From: a virus
IMG/VR virus record: IMGVR_UViG_3300013233_000093
Location: 124,001 to 188,000 of that record
Direction: 5' to 3' (one strand)
DNA length: 64,000 nucleotides
Positions 42,963 to 50,439 of the stretch are shown piece after piece; positions within the stretch are counted from its first letter, which is position 1; every line of letters begins with the position of its first letter. Made by a program: the position numbers and the translations under genes. The notes under the pieces are model-generated. The model did not search any database, was not told the origin of the DNA, and saw nothing but the letters and a program-made list of their open reading frames with translations.

Positions 42963-42995
42963 ATTTATTCAAAACTATATCACTATTATGATACT
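42963..42995 (+). promoter_or_regulatory. Repeated phage promoter element, copy 8
   Basis: TTTATTCAAAAC with core CTATATCACTATTATGA, then GATACTTAGGTAAT instead of the usual stem-loop. The same GATACTTAGGTAAT is found behind the variant promoter at 58.5 kb. Confidence 0.65.
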
Positions 42996-43009
42996 TAGGT
43001 AATGTATTG

Positions 43010-43117
43010 ATGGTGTATTTAGTTGTAACGGCGTTTGTGTTGTGGGTACTTGCACTCGCAGTAGGCGTGGTATTCGAGGCGTTTATGTGGGCGTACGATA
43101 AGTTAACAAATCGTTAA
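43010..43117 (+). CDS. Small membrane protein, 35 aa
   Basis: Frame MVYLVVTAFVLWVLALAVGV followed by VFEAFMWAYDKLTNR: one membrane helix and a short tail. It lies 15 bases behind promoter copy 8. Ribosome-binding site weak (TAGGTAATGTATTG). Plausible by position and hydrophobic profile. Confidence 0.5.
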   Translation: MVYLVVTAFVLWVLALAVGVVFEAFMWAYDKLTNR

Positions 43118-43167
43118 CGTGTAATCAACCAGCGACAATCATGTCGCTAAACAGAAGGTATGAAAAA

Positions 43168-43263
43168 ATGAACGAAGTGGTTTTTGGCGTGGTAATAATT
43201 GTGATGGCTTTGTCCATCATATCACTGGCCGGTATTGCTTATAAGGCGAGTGATGATGTTTAA
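43168..43263 (+). CDS. Small membrane protein, 31 aa
   Basis: ATG follows ACAGAAGGTATGAAAAA. MNEVVFGVVIIVMALSIISL and then AGIAYKASDDV: one helix. A 7-bp hairpin (GCGACA/TGTCGC, around 43132-43147) precedes it. Overlaps the start of the next gene. Confidence 0.5.
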   Translation: MNEVVFGVVIIVMALSIISLAGIAYKASDDV

Positions 43264-43924
43264 TCCAAGATGTGAGTTTGGGCGGGCGTGCGCCACAGTA
43301 GTGCTGGAAGAAGGTATTTCCTTCATCGTGTTAACGGCCAAGCTTGAGATGGCCAACGATGTACGTTATACGTACGGGGGCAATCACACACAGTTGCCCA
43401 CCAACATGGCGGGTAGGATCATTAGATCTGATTTGTCAGACCGCAGTAAGCGCGTCCTGTATCTGGCATACATGTTAGAATGTCCAGCACCCATCCTTCA
43501 TCTAGCAGGGCTGTCTGTGGAAGGCAGGAGACGTTTGGCTTCTGTGTATGCACCGGTGTCCTACACGCACCGTGTACCGTCCGCACGGAAATTGATTGCT
43601 GGTAGAAACATAAGTCTGCCTAGCAAGGCGCCGTTTAACACATTCCACAATGCCATTACCGAGCACCGTGTTAAAATGGGCGTGACCGTCACCCATTTAG
43701 CGGAACGCGTTGGCTATAGTCGTCGTCACTTTGATAAGCTGATGCATTTATCCCACGGCTTTAAACTCGATATCTGCAGTGTGCTTGCCGATCTCATGCA
43801 TCTTGACGTAGATCAAGATCATGATCTGGTGCACTGTTACTTCGAGTCTACTGATGTGCCGGTGGTTACGTTGCCGGTGTTCGAAGAAGTGGTGGACCTA
43901 TTACTAGAGGAGCATGCTAAATGA
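43253..43924 (+). CDS. HTH-type regulator, 223 aa
   Basis: Start at 43253 or 43256 behind AAGGCGAGTG. The HTH is at about 138-165 (VKMGVTVTHLAERVGYSRRH and FDKLMHLSHG). The middle (RVLYLAYMLECPAPILHLAG, LSVEGRRRLASVYA) matches the next gene closely (RMYEAYLLQCKSPMIDIGHL, NSEQKKLLADVYS), so they are tandem paralogues. Both share SKxPF just before the HTH. Likely a DNA-binding regulator. Confidence 0.75.
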   Translation: MMFNPRCEFGRACATVVLEEGISFIVLTAKLEMANDVRYTYGGNHTQLPTNMAGRIIRSDLSDRSKRVLYLAYMLECPAPILHLAGLSVEGRRRLASVYAPVSYTHRVPSARKLIAGRNISLPSKAPFNTFHNAITEHRVKMGVTVTHLAERVGYSRRHFDKLMHLSHGFKLDICSVLADLMHLDVDQDHDLVHCYFESTDVPVVTLPVFEEVVDLLLEEHAK

Positions 43925-44487
43925 ACGTCAATTATGTAATGTCATTGTTCATATCGGACATCATAAAGCCGTGTGCGGGTAAAGCTGTTTTACGCTGTGA
44001 CGAGGTAGACAAGCCCAGTACCGTGCGCATGTACGAGGCTTACCTTTTGCAGTGCAAAAGTCCAATGATTGACATTGGTCATTTGAACAGCGAGCAGAAG
44101 AAGTTACTTGCGGACGTATACAGTTCATGTAACATGCATCATGCGCTTGGTAAATACCCCTTGGCATTAGGGGACACGCATTATGCGAGATCAAAAACAC
44201 CGTTTGGTGAGATGGTCAATCGTATCCGCATTAGCAATAACGTGGATATACATGAGTTTGTAAAGGGACTTAGCATCAGTCGGTCTCACTTCCGCGGGGT
44301 TTGTCAAGGCACATACACACCTCGCGTCGATTATGCCACGCGCATTGCCACCATGATGCGCCTGGGTGATGACGAGTACAAGGCCCTAGTGCGGACGTAT
44401 TTTGATTCATACGATCGATTAGCAGTACGCCCTAACACTGGCTTTGCTGCTTACGCCGCCGAGTTGATCGTGAACGCATACGACTAA
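43921..44487 (+). CDS. HTH-type regulator, 188 aa (paralogue of previous)
   Basis: ATGA overlap with the previous gene. HTH at about 105-145: VNRIRISNNVDIHEFVKGLS, ISRSHFRGVCQGTYTPRVDY. Paralogous to its neighbour over ~150 residues, with conserved helix pairs, shorter at the N-terminus. Followed by a very strong terminator. Confidence 0.75.
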   Translation: MNVNYVMSLFISDIIKPCAGKAVLRCDEVDKPSTVRMYEAYLLQCKSPMIDIGHLNSEQKKLLADVYSSCNMHHALGKYPLALGDTHYARSKTPFGEMVNRIRISNNVDIHEFVKGLSISRSHFRGVCQGTYTPRVDYATRIATMMRLGDDEYKALVRTYFDSYDRLAVRPNTGFAAYAAELIVNAYD

Positions 44488-44497
44488 CCACTTACAG

Positions 44498-44545
44498 CAT
44501 ATACTGCATGGCTATGTGCCATGCAGTATATGTATCTTTTTTTAT
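44498..44545 (+). terminator. Strong terminator between convergent genes
   Basis: Fifteen-bp perfect stem (44498-44512 with 44518-44532) followed by a T-run. The longest terminator stem in the window. Confidence 0.92.
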
Positions 44546-44787
44546 TTTTTATTGTAAAGCCATTTATACAACACCGCTTTGAAGTCACTGTCTAATAGTA
44601 ACGAATCGTGATGCTTGCCCTTTAATGGCGCAGACAGTCCGTTATAATCAAGACCGCGCAGCCATCGTTCTCGTATCGTAGCTATGCTCAACACGCCATA
44701 CGATTCCAGGTGTATCTGGTTAGGCGTGGTGTATTTACCATCATTGTCTTTTATCTTGCTGTGTATGCTAAACGAAGTGCGTCTCAT
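44542..44787 (-). CDS. Small lone minus-strand protein, 81 aa
   Basis: The only minus-strand gene between 11 and 57 kb. SIATIRERWLRGLDYNGLSA (about 34-53) resembles the 'TIxxRxxRGxxxxxAL' HTH segment often found next to phage homing endonucleases, but no endonuclease is seen here. Start follows AATAGGACTTATT. It may be a remnant or a moron-like insertion because it runs against the surrounding genes. Confidence 0.55.
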   Translation of the reverse strand: MRRTSFSIHSKIKDNDGKYTTPNQIHLESYGVLSIATIRERWLRGLDYNGLSAPLKGKHHDSLLLDSDFKAVLYKWLYNKK

Positions 44788-44828
44788 AATAAGTCCTATT
44801 GTAAGTCACACAATAACATTCTCAATGA

Positions 44829-44872
44829 TTAATCAAGACTATATTACTACTATGATAACACTTTTGTTATTG
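44829..44872 (+). promoter_or_regulatory. Variant promoter element, copy 9, with stem-loop
   Basis: TTAATCAAGA then CTATATTACTACTATGA and ATAACA-cttt-TGTTAT. The TATATTAC spelling equals the phiKZ early motif. The stem has a different sequence yet still pairs. Confidence 0.6.
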
Positions 44873-44896
44873 TTACGGATAAAGGTTTGAAGTAAT

Positions 44897-45322
44897 ATGC
44901 TGAACTCAGACGACATTACCGCCTTGATGTTAGAGGTCATTACACATCTTGGTATTCGCCAGGATGAATTGTGGGTTGGTGCGGGGAGCGCCATGTGTCT
45001 AGCAGACTCAAGTCTGCGAAAGGAAACTGCAGACGTGGACACGGGTTGTTTGCCTGAACTGTACGATCGTATCGCCAAGTCTTCCCTGGTGACCGATAGT
45101 CACATTGACAAGCGGTATAGCGAGTATCCCATCGTAACGTTACTGGATTACGTCGACGTGCATCGCGAGGAAGAAAAGCCTGACGACTTGGTATCTACTG
45201 GGAGCGTTACATACGCTTCTATGGAAAGCGTGCTGGAGTTTAAACGCGGGTTAAACCGTTCAAAAGACCAGCGCGACATTCGCGCGTTGGAAGTCTACAT
45301 TGCATTGAAAGGAAGGATTTAA
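44897..45322 (+). CDS. Nucleotidyltransferase-fold protein, 141 aa
   Basis: WVGAGSAMCLADSSLRKETA followed by DVD (about 26-48) fits the GSxxxL...R.T.D[V/I]D motif of the polymerase-beta-like nucleotidyltransferases (MNT, AbiEii-type). A later KRGLNRSKDQRDIRALE matches their C-terminal 'K..R.RDK.DI..L'. It may transfer a nucleotide to a protein or tRNA; no partner HEPN or antitoxin gene is adjacent. Codes several short hairpins. Behind the variant promoter. Confidence 0.65.
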   Translation: MLNSDDITALMLEVITHLGIRQDELWVGAGSAMCLADSSLRKETADVDTGCLPELYDRIAKSSLVTDSHIDKRYSEYPIVTLLDYVDVHREEEKPDDLVSTGSVTYASMESVLEFKRGLNRSKDQRDIRALEVYIALKGRI

Positions 45323-45363
45323 AGGACCGGCGCCGATTAATCCTTAGTATCGCGGCGATATTA

Positions 45364-45389
45364 TACAGTGATGCAACCGTATCACTGTA
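45364..45389 (+). promoter_or_regulatory. Leader hairpin upstream of 45412 gene
   Basis: Nine-bp perfect stem (45364-45372 with 45381-45389) right after CGATATTATAC. The following AACCAAAGAGA is the leader found after promoter copies 1, 6 and 7, so this may be another promoter plus hairpin module with a diverged core. Confidence 0.5.
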
Positions 45390-45411
45390 ACAACCAAAGA
45401 GAGTAACTATT

Positions 45412-46410
45412 ATGAACATCAGTATGATGGACAACGTGTTGGCACTTAAGATGTTTGATGAATGTGAGTTCATCGTGCATCTGGAATCCGATGAGGATAA
45501 CAATCCCACAAGCATTGGCTTTAGCTACTACGGGGAAAACATTTTAATCAATGCGTATAAGAAACAGTTGAACATGACGGAGTCGTGTATCGAATGGCGG
45601 TATGACAGCAAGTACGACTTTGAATCGGTGACACGCACCACCAAAGGATTATTCGATCTAATCCACATCACCAAGGAAGCACACGCTTTATTTTTGAAGC
45701 TTGTGTCTCAACAGCTTGTGGTATTACGTACCATTACACCCTTGCTGAAGAACGTCACTAGCCTGGTAAAGAATAATGTCGGGAGCGGTGACAATAAGGT
45801 CGGTGATGTACTGGCGCTAGCCGCGCTCATTGCTTTGGAGGCCTCTGAAGAAGATCTGTTAGCAATCGATCACAACCCGTCCACTGTAAAGGATACAGTG
45901 ACCATGGGACGGGTTATCACCGCATCAGGTAATAACCGCGATATGCTGACTCGCTGTGTGGGCAAGCCGTGGTTGTTTGACACTACCACGTTTGATGCCG
46001 CATGCATGACAACCACGCACACGGACAGAGGCATCGCAGTGTCTCTGATCGAAAGCAGTCCTGGTGAGATGTCTGCACACATTCTTTCGTACGACAAGAT
46101 TGACGACAGCGTTATCTTGACGCGAGAGTTTGAGTCGGCACTGTTGAAGGCGGGTGGTGTGGACACACGTCTCACTGCGGTATCTGTGTTAATCTACGCC
46201 ATGTCAAAAGTGGGCATGGATACTGTAACATACGAGATGTATGTAGACGAAGTAAATCGAATGGTGTCGATTGCAGCGTGTACAGAAGACTTCATTCCTC
46301 TGTACGACGACATCGAATCGCTGGAAGGCATTAACAAGGAGTCGTTCCGGTTAAACCACGAGCTGTATCCCTTGGCACTACACGATGTTAAGATGGCGGT
46401 ATTGGGTTAA
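45412..46410 (+). CDS. Hypothetical protein, 332 aa
   Basis: Start follows AAAGAGAGTAACTATT. Two halves: 1-130 with strands and a helical pair (KLVSQQLVVLRTITPLLKNV), and a C-terminal region with a serine-rich, strand-forming part (IAVSLIESSPGEMSAHILSY). No motif recognised. No membrane helices. Confidence 0.7.
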   Translation: MNISMMDNVLALKMFDECEFIVHLESDEDNNPTSIGFSYYGENILINAYKKQLNMTESCIEWRYDSKYDFESVTRTTKGLFDLIHITKEAHALFLKLVSQQLVVLRTITPLLKNVTSLVKNNVGSGDNKVGDVLALAALIALEASEEDLLAIDHNPSTVKDTVTMGRVITASGNNRDMLTRCVGKPWLFDTTTFDAACMTTTHTDRGIAVSLIESSPGEMSAHILSYDKIDDSVILTREFESALLKAGGVDTRLTAVSVLIYAMSKVGMDTVTYEMYVDEVNRMVSIAACTEDFIPLYDDIESLEGINKESFRLNHELYPLALHDVKMAVLG

Positions 46411-46445
46411 ACTTGTTTTACCAACAAACATAAGAGGTAACATTT

Positions 46446-47132
46446 GTGAAGAAGACAAAGCTCGCGCTAGAGTCATGGCATCCCACCGCTATGCGTCGTC
46501 GGTCGGTCGTAGCGAACGTAGGGGAGGGCTATCCTGTCCCAGGCATACTGGGTGTGCTAGGCCTGTACATCCAATCGTTTTGTGATGCGCAGGGTGTTTC
46601 CATTCGATCGTTCACCACACGGGTGGGCATCGCGCCGCCAAGGATGTGTAAGATCTTGGAAGGCAAAGTGGTGGTAAGCCGTACACACTTGGGACTTATC
46701 CATGACTACATGCGATCCAGGGCAGGGGATGACTTTGACCAGCGTGACTGGAGAAAGATGGTCGCGGTGATAACGGGCAAGGAGGAACATCCGGTAGGCA
46801 AGTTGGTACGCAGTCTATTAGCGCCCACCGAGGCCGACATGCGGAAGCTCGCGAGCTATATGATGATTACCACAGGTTATCTGCATCGCATATGCGCTGG
46901 ATCAGAGGCGTTGAATTACAGCAACTCGGTGAAGATCCGTCGCTATGCGAAATCGATAGGTGTGGATAGCGCAGAGTTAACAGAGGTGTTGCAGGTTAAC
47001 ACCTCTCAGTTATCAGCCAGCTCCATGGAAGACCGGTTTAAAGCCCTGTCTTCTGATCAACAAGCCACGATCGTTAAGATCATGGCTTGTATGGAGGTGG
47101 ATAACGATGCCCCAGTACACAAACGTACGTAA
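46446..47132 (+). CDS. HTH-type regulator, 228 aa
   Basis: GTG start behind AAGAGGTAACATTT. HTH at about 38-75: LYIQSFCDAQGVSIRSFTTR, VGIAPPRMCKILEGKVVVSR. A second HTH-like helix set follows at 130-165 (LASYMMITTGYLHRICAGSE). Sixth HTH gene of this phage family in the window. Overlaps the next gene by 26 bases. Confidence 0.7.
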   Translation: MKKTKLALESWHPTAMRRRSVVANVGEGYPVPGILGVLGLYIQSFCDAQGVSIRSFTTRVGIAPPRMCKILEGKVVVSRTHLGLIHDYMRSRAGDDFDQRDWRKMVAVITGKEEHPVGKLVRSLLAPTEADMRKLASYMMITTGYLHRICAGSEALNYSNSVKIRRYAKSIGVDSAELTEVLQVNTSQLSASSMEDRFKALSSDQQATIVKIMACMEVDNDAPVHKRT

Positions 47133-47385
47133 GCCGTTTAGGGACTTCGCTATTGACAACTGCAGCATCATCATCATCGTCGACGGTGTACGGTGTAACA
47201 TCGGATACCAGGAGATGACAATGACCACGTTAAACGCCAACGTGACTCATGCGTACAAGGTAACTGATGGATATGTGGACATATGCTTGTTTACGCTTAC
47301 ACACCGTACGAGGATTGTATCACAGCGTAATGCAGATCGGTATTACGTAACCCACTCACTCATTTCGGAACAGGAAAGATCCTAA
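47107..47385 (+). CDS. Hypothetical protein, 92 aa
   Basis: Start ATG behind TGGAGGTGGATAACG, overlapping the HTH gene. Strand-rich (CSIIIIVDGVRCNIGYQEM). TAATG overlap with the next gene. No family recognised. Confidence 0.6.
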   Translation: MPQYTNVRKPFRDFAIDNCSIIIIVDGVRCNIGYQEMTMTTLNANVTHAYKVTDGYVDICLFTLTHRTRIVSQRNADRYYVTHSLISEQERS

Positions 47386-48176
47386 TGAATACAAAAGGTT
47401 TTATCACTTGCAATGCCCACTCCATGTGGTCTGAAAACGACATACGCGGTGCCTTAGAGCCGTATCTAAATGTGGCAGTAACGCATACGAATGCTCTGCG
47501 GTCTACCGTCATGCTGTGTGTGTTTCGCACAGACGGCACTATCCTAGCACGACAGTCGTTGAGTACCGGCACTGTATCCTACACACCAGAGTCAAAAATC
47601 TGGTCTAAGTACATGCTGGACACGTCTACCGACGTAATGGCAGTGACCAGTTCTGTACGGAGTCTACGTGCGTTACTGAAACCGGTTAGTCCTGATGGGT
47701 TAAACAGCTTGGCGTTTTTAAAGATCAGTACCTTTCGCATGAGGGGCAGTGTATCTGAACGTGCGTTAAGTCAGTTGCAATCCATCGTCATTAATGGTGA
47801 TGGTGATGGTGGCAATCCGGATTGCGGTAAGTTGACGACGGACGTGGATAGCAGTGGCGCCATGACTGTTACGTCAAGTTCTGCTCAAGCTGGGTTTGAA
47901 ACGCCCGGGCGTACGCGAAAGGGAGAATACATAATCGTCTCTTCGTCGGACAGTCACGTCATCACCGCTTCTAACATTGTCAATGCTAAGCACAAGTGTA
48001 GCTTACACATGACAGTCGTGTCAAACGGCAAATGTCCTACCGGTACGTGGACGTATGGCATTGGTACGTACCGAGCTGATTTATCAACTCCGTGCGGATT
48101 TGATGAGATAGTCTCTCAAGTAACTCCGATAGCAGGACAGCTCTCTAATTGGGCAGATCGCTATCTAGGAAAATAA
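47385..48176 (+). CDS. Hypothetical protein, 263 aa
   Basis: One-base overlap with the previous gene and behind CAGGAAAGATCC. Strand-rich with STVMLCVFRTDGTILARQSL, which has one blade-like turn, and a Gly/Asp-Ser-rich centre (NGDGDGGNPDCG). The second half has Ser-rich strands (ITASNIVNAKHKCSLHMTVV). A distant tie to the propeller family is possible, not shown. Confidence 0.65.
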   Translation: MNTKGFITCNAHSMWSENDIRGALEPYLNVAVTHTNALRSTVMLCVFRTDGTILARQSLSTGTVSYTPESKIWSKYMLDTSTDVMAVTSSVRSLRALLKPVSPDGLNSLAFLKISTFRMRGSVSERALSQLQSIVINGDGDGGNPDCGKLTTDVDSSGAMTVTSSSAQAGFETPGRTRKGEYIIVSSSDSHVITASNIVNAKHKCSLHMTVVSNGKCPTGTWTYGIGTYRADLSTPCGFDEIVSQVTPIAGQLSNWADRYLGK

Positions 48177-48179
48177 TAA

Positions 48180-48205
48180 CCCTTCAACCCTTCAACCCTT
48201 CAACC
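48180..48205 (+). repeat. 8-bp tandem repeat CCCTTCAA
   Basis: Three perfect copies and a partial fourth in the gap just before the next gene's ribosome-binding site. Not coding. Perfect period suggests recent slippage; copy number could tune the leader. Confidence 0.9.
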
Positions 48206-48223
48206 TTCTCTAGGAGAGAAACA

Positions 48224-48370
48224 ATGTTTAACTGTTTAACTGAGTATCGCGTAGCGTCATCCCGTATTGCATTGGGCTTCTTTGTATTTGGCGTGGCAAG
48301 CGTCGTGTATAAATACCGTTATCCCGTGGCAATCATTGCGGCATACGCCGCGTTATACCAGTTGGTTTAA
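48224..48370 (+). CDS. Small membrane protein, 48 aa
   Basis: ATG behind TCTAGGAGAGAAACA. Two short hydrophobic stretches (RIALGFFVFGVASVVYKYR and PVAIIAAYAALYQLV). Function unknown; ended by a terminator. Confidence 0.6.
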   Translation: MFNCLTEYRVASSRIALGFFVFGVASVVYKYRYPVAIIAAYAALYQLV

Positions 48371-48381
48371 CAACCCCTTTA

Positions 48382-48411
48382 GCAGTCGGCGTTTTACGCC
48401 GACTGCCTTTA
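48382..48411 (+). terminator. Terminator hairpin
   Basis: Ten-bp perfect stem (48382-48391 with 48397-48406), then CTTTATA. Confidence 0.75.
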
Positions 48412-48426
48412 TACAGGATTATCAAA

Positions 48427-48609
48427 ATGAGATTACACATATTGCTGCTTATCGCGCTGGCAGTCGCCACGGGCATTTGGATAAACGCGCTTTTGGCCAG
48501 TCACAGCGTATCCATAAGCGGGTACCAAGATCCACACAAAGACTTCAAGCCGGGTCTATGTCAGGCATGTCACCCACTGCCACCACGGTACCCTGGACGC
48601 GTAACATGA
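48427..48609 (+). CDS. Small exported protein with CxxCH, 60 aa
   Basis: Signal-peptide-like start (MRLHILLLIALAVATGIWIN) then a short periplasmic part with GLCQACHPLPPRYPG. CQACH is the haem-attachment pattern of c-type cytochromes, and the export signal is of the right kind, but 60 residues leave no room for a normal cytochrome fold. ATGA overlap with the first of six four-helix proteins. Function unknown. Confidence 0.55.
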   Translation: MRLHILLLIALAVATGIWINALLASHSVSISGYQDPHKDFKPGLCQACHPLPPRYPGRVT

Positions 48610-49085
48610 TTATGACACCGGATGCACACAGTGTACGAGAATCACACGGAGCTGATGTAATAGCAATCATTGGAATGGCGGGGTTTGTGGTGTTCGACAT
48701 CACATGGATACAGTCGCATCTAACCGCTATGATGGTGCCCGTGGTTGTGCTCGCGTCGCTGATCGCAGCGGCATTGATTAACAAAGCTTCCTCTCATATA
48801 CTTATGGATGGGTTAATCCGTGGCAATGAGCAAAGAGCTTACTGGGCAGTAGCACGATCTGTGTCACACGATCACGGACTGCTTGCCACCTTATACGCCG
48901 CAGTGGGTTTGGTCGTGGGCTGTAACATTTACTTCTACTCCATAGACGCGACGTTTATGTCTGACGTGTTTATAGGGACGTGTGTGTATGCGAGTATCAT
49001 GCACGGCAGGTACGCAGCTGTGCGATCGGTACAGCCTTACTTTATCGTTAGCACGGAACAGGAGCAGTCATGCGATACACTATGA
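48606..49085 (+). CDS. Four-helix membrane protein 1, 159 aa
   Basis: The ATG at 48606 is chosen by the ATGA overlap with the previous gene. Helices: VIAIIGMAGFVVFDITWI, MMVPVVVLASLIAAALIN, a polar loop of ~35 residues with charged residues, then LLATLYAAVGLVVGCNIYFY and VFIGTCVYASIMHGRYAAV. First of six proteins with the same 2+2 topology. Overlaps the next gene by 16 bases. Confidence 0.65.
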   Translation: MIMTPDAHSVRESHGADVIAIIGMAGFVVFDITWIQSHLTAMMVPVVVLASLIAAALINKASSHILMDGLIRGNEQRAYWAVARSVSHDHGLLATLYAAVGLVVGCNIYFYSIDATFMSDVFIGTCVYASIMHGRYAAVRSVQPYFIVSTEQEQSCDTL

Positions 49086-49510
49086 AGCGGCAAGATTTGG
49101 AGTATGCTAAAAAGGACGTGGTGATGGCAGGTGTATACAACGCATCCGGCATTACGGCATTTACCCTGGTGGACATATTGATGCACGCGGGCGGGTATAC
49201 GTACCACTTGATGGCGATCGCGGCATTGGTGATACTTACCATGGTTATCGTAGATTATTATGCCAGTCAGTTACATGACCTTGTGTCTGTCGACGATATC
49301 GCCACCTTCGATACCGACATCCTTGTGCATTACGTTAAGTTTGTCATTTATGCGTGCACTGCTATAAGCGGTTTCTGCTTCTTATGGCTTACGTTACAAC
49401 CAAACCATTTTGCGCCGCCGCTGGTGGCGATCGTTTACTTTACACACATGCGTCTATTCTGGATGGTGTGGTTTGTAAAAATAAAAAAGGAGTCTTCTGA
49501 TGAATCTTAA
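49070..49510 (+). CDS. Four-helix membrane protein 2, 146 aa
   Basis: Start behind AACAGGAGCAGTC. Helices near 20-40 (VYNASGITAFTLVDILMH) and 48-66 (LMAIAALVILTMVIVDYY), loop with DLVSVDDIATFDTD, then VKFVIYACTAISGFCFLWLT and PPLVAIVYFTHMRLFWMVWF. Charged C-terminus KIKKESSDES faces the cytoplasm. Confidence 0.65.
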   Translation: MRYTMKRQDLEYAKKDVVMAGVYNASGITAFTLVDILMHAGGYTYHLMAIAALVILTMVIVDYYASQLHDLVSVDDIATFDTDILVHYVKFVIYACTAISGFCFLWLTLQPNHFAPPLVAIVYFTHMRLFWMVWFVKIKKESSDES

Positions 49511-49534
49511 AGAGCTTAAAGAGGATTGTGCACT

Positions 49535-49954
49535 ATGTACACCGACGAAAGCTTAGAAGATAGGGCTGCGTTTCTACACAACTTTACACAGGCGTATGTA
49601 ATGGGAATGGCTATTTATACGACATTTTATTACATCATATCAGGATCTGCAATGGCATTGCTCCCGCTTGCTTGCTTAACTGCACCAAGCTTTGTCGTAA
49701 TATGGTGGAAGGCGGAGGTGCGGCGACAGCCGCTTATTACGGATGGGTATAAAAAACGTGTGAGTATTGCAAGAAGTATATTCGACATTAGCTTACATTG
49801 CGTGTTAGCGTACTACGCGATCGCAGCGGTGCGTGCAGGATTTACGCCAGAGTCGTTTACGCACGTGGTTATAATGGCGTTAACTTACACTGTGGCTGCA
49901 GGGGCGTCTGAGATATCGCTGCCGGGCGACGACTTGACGTCTACGCCGAAATAA
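49535..49954 (+). CDS. Four-helix membrane protein 3, 139 aa
   Basis: ATG at 49535 behind AAGAGGATTGTGCACT. Helices MGMAIYTTFYYIISGSAMAL and LPLACLTAPSFVVIWWK, basic loop (AEVRRQPLITDGYKKRVS), then ISLHCVLAYYAIAAVRAGF and THVVIMALTYTVAAGASE. Same topology as neighbours with little identity. Confidence 0.65.
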   Translation: MYTDESLEDRAAFLHNFTQAYVMGMAIYTTFYYIISGSAMALLPLACLTAPSFVVIWWKAEVRRQPLITDGYKKRVSIARSIFDISLHCVLAYYAIAAVRAGFTPESFTHVVIMALTYTVAAGASEISLPGDDLTSTPK

Positions 49955-50013
49955 AGGTTTGCGGTAACTAAGCAAGTAATGTCACATGCTTATCATTAAT
50001 GAGGAATGGTGTT

Positions 50014-50439
50014 ATGAGTAAAACAGATCCATTACGAGGCTATACCGGACTTGGGTTTCAGGACGTTATTTGGTTCGCGTATACCGTGTACACGGTAAAT
50101 ACAATGACGACTGATATACCCATAATAATGTCGTGGGCGTTTGCCACTGCATTAACTGGATGGGTTTTTGGCTTGCACTACAGCACAGCTGCATACACGA
50201 GTCGGATTAACCTTCACGCCGCGCGTCAGGCAACGGATAGGAATATGGCGATGACTGTAAAGGCGTGCGTCATAACACACGCCATATTTTTACTGTCTGC
50301 ATTGGCGACCTCCGTACTCGTTATCGGATACGCAGACGACATTAACAAAATGCATATCGGTTACCTAATCGTATCAGGTATTTACATGCTACTTAACGCA
50401 CTCTTTGCCGTGCTAATCATGGGGGACGTTAAGCGATGA
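50014..50439 (+). CDS. Four-helix membrane protein 4, 141 aa
   Basis: ATG behind ATGAGGAATGGTGTT. Helices DVIWFAYTVYTVNTMTTD, IMSWAFATALTGWVFGLHY, loop (SRINLHAARQATDRN), then VKACVITHAIFLLSALATSV and YLIVSGIYMLLNALFAVLIM. Overlaps the next gene by four bases. Confidence 0.65.
   Translation: MSKTDPLRGYTGLGFQDVIWFAYTVYTVNTMTTDIPIIMSWAFATALTGWVFGLHYSTAAYTSRINLHAARQATDRNMAMTVKACVITHAIFLLSALATSVLVIGYADDINKMHIGYLIVSGIYMLLNALFAVLIMGDVKR

Noticed and set aside
48427-48609. Call as a cytochrome c
   Set aside because: CxxCH is present but the protein is far too short and lacks a distal methionine region.
49500-49556. 18-codon leader peptide between membrane genes 2 and 3
   Set aside because: It has a ribosome-binding site and ends in the next gene, but is too short to support.
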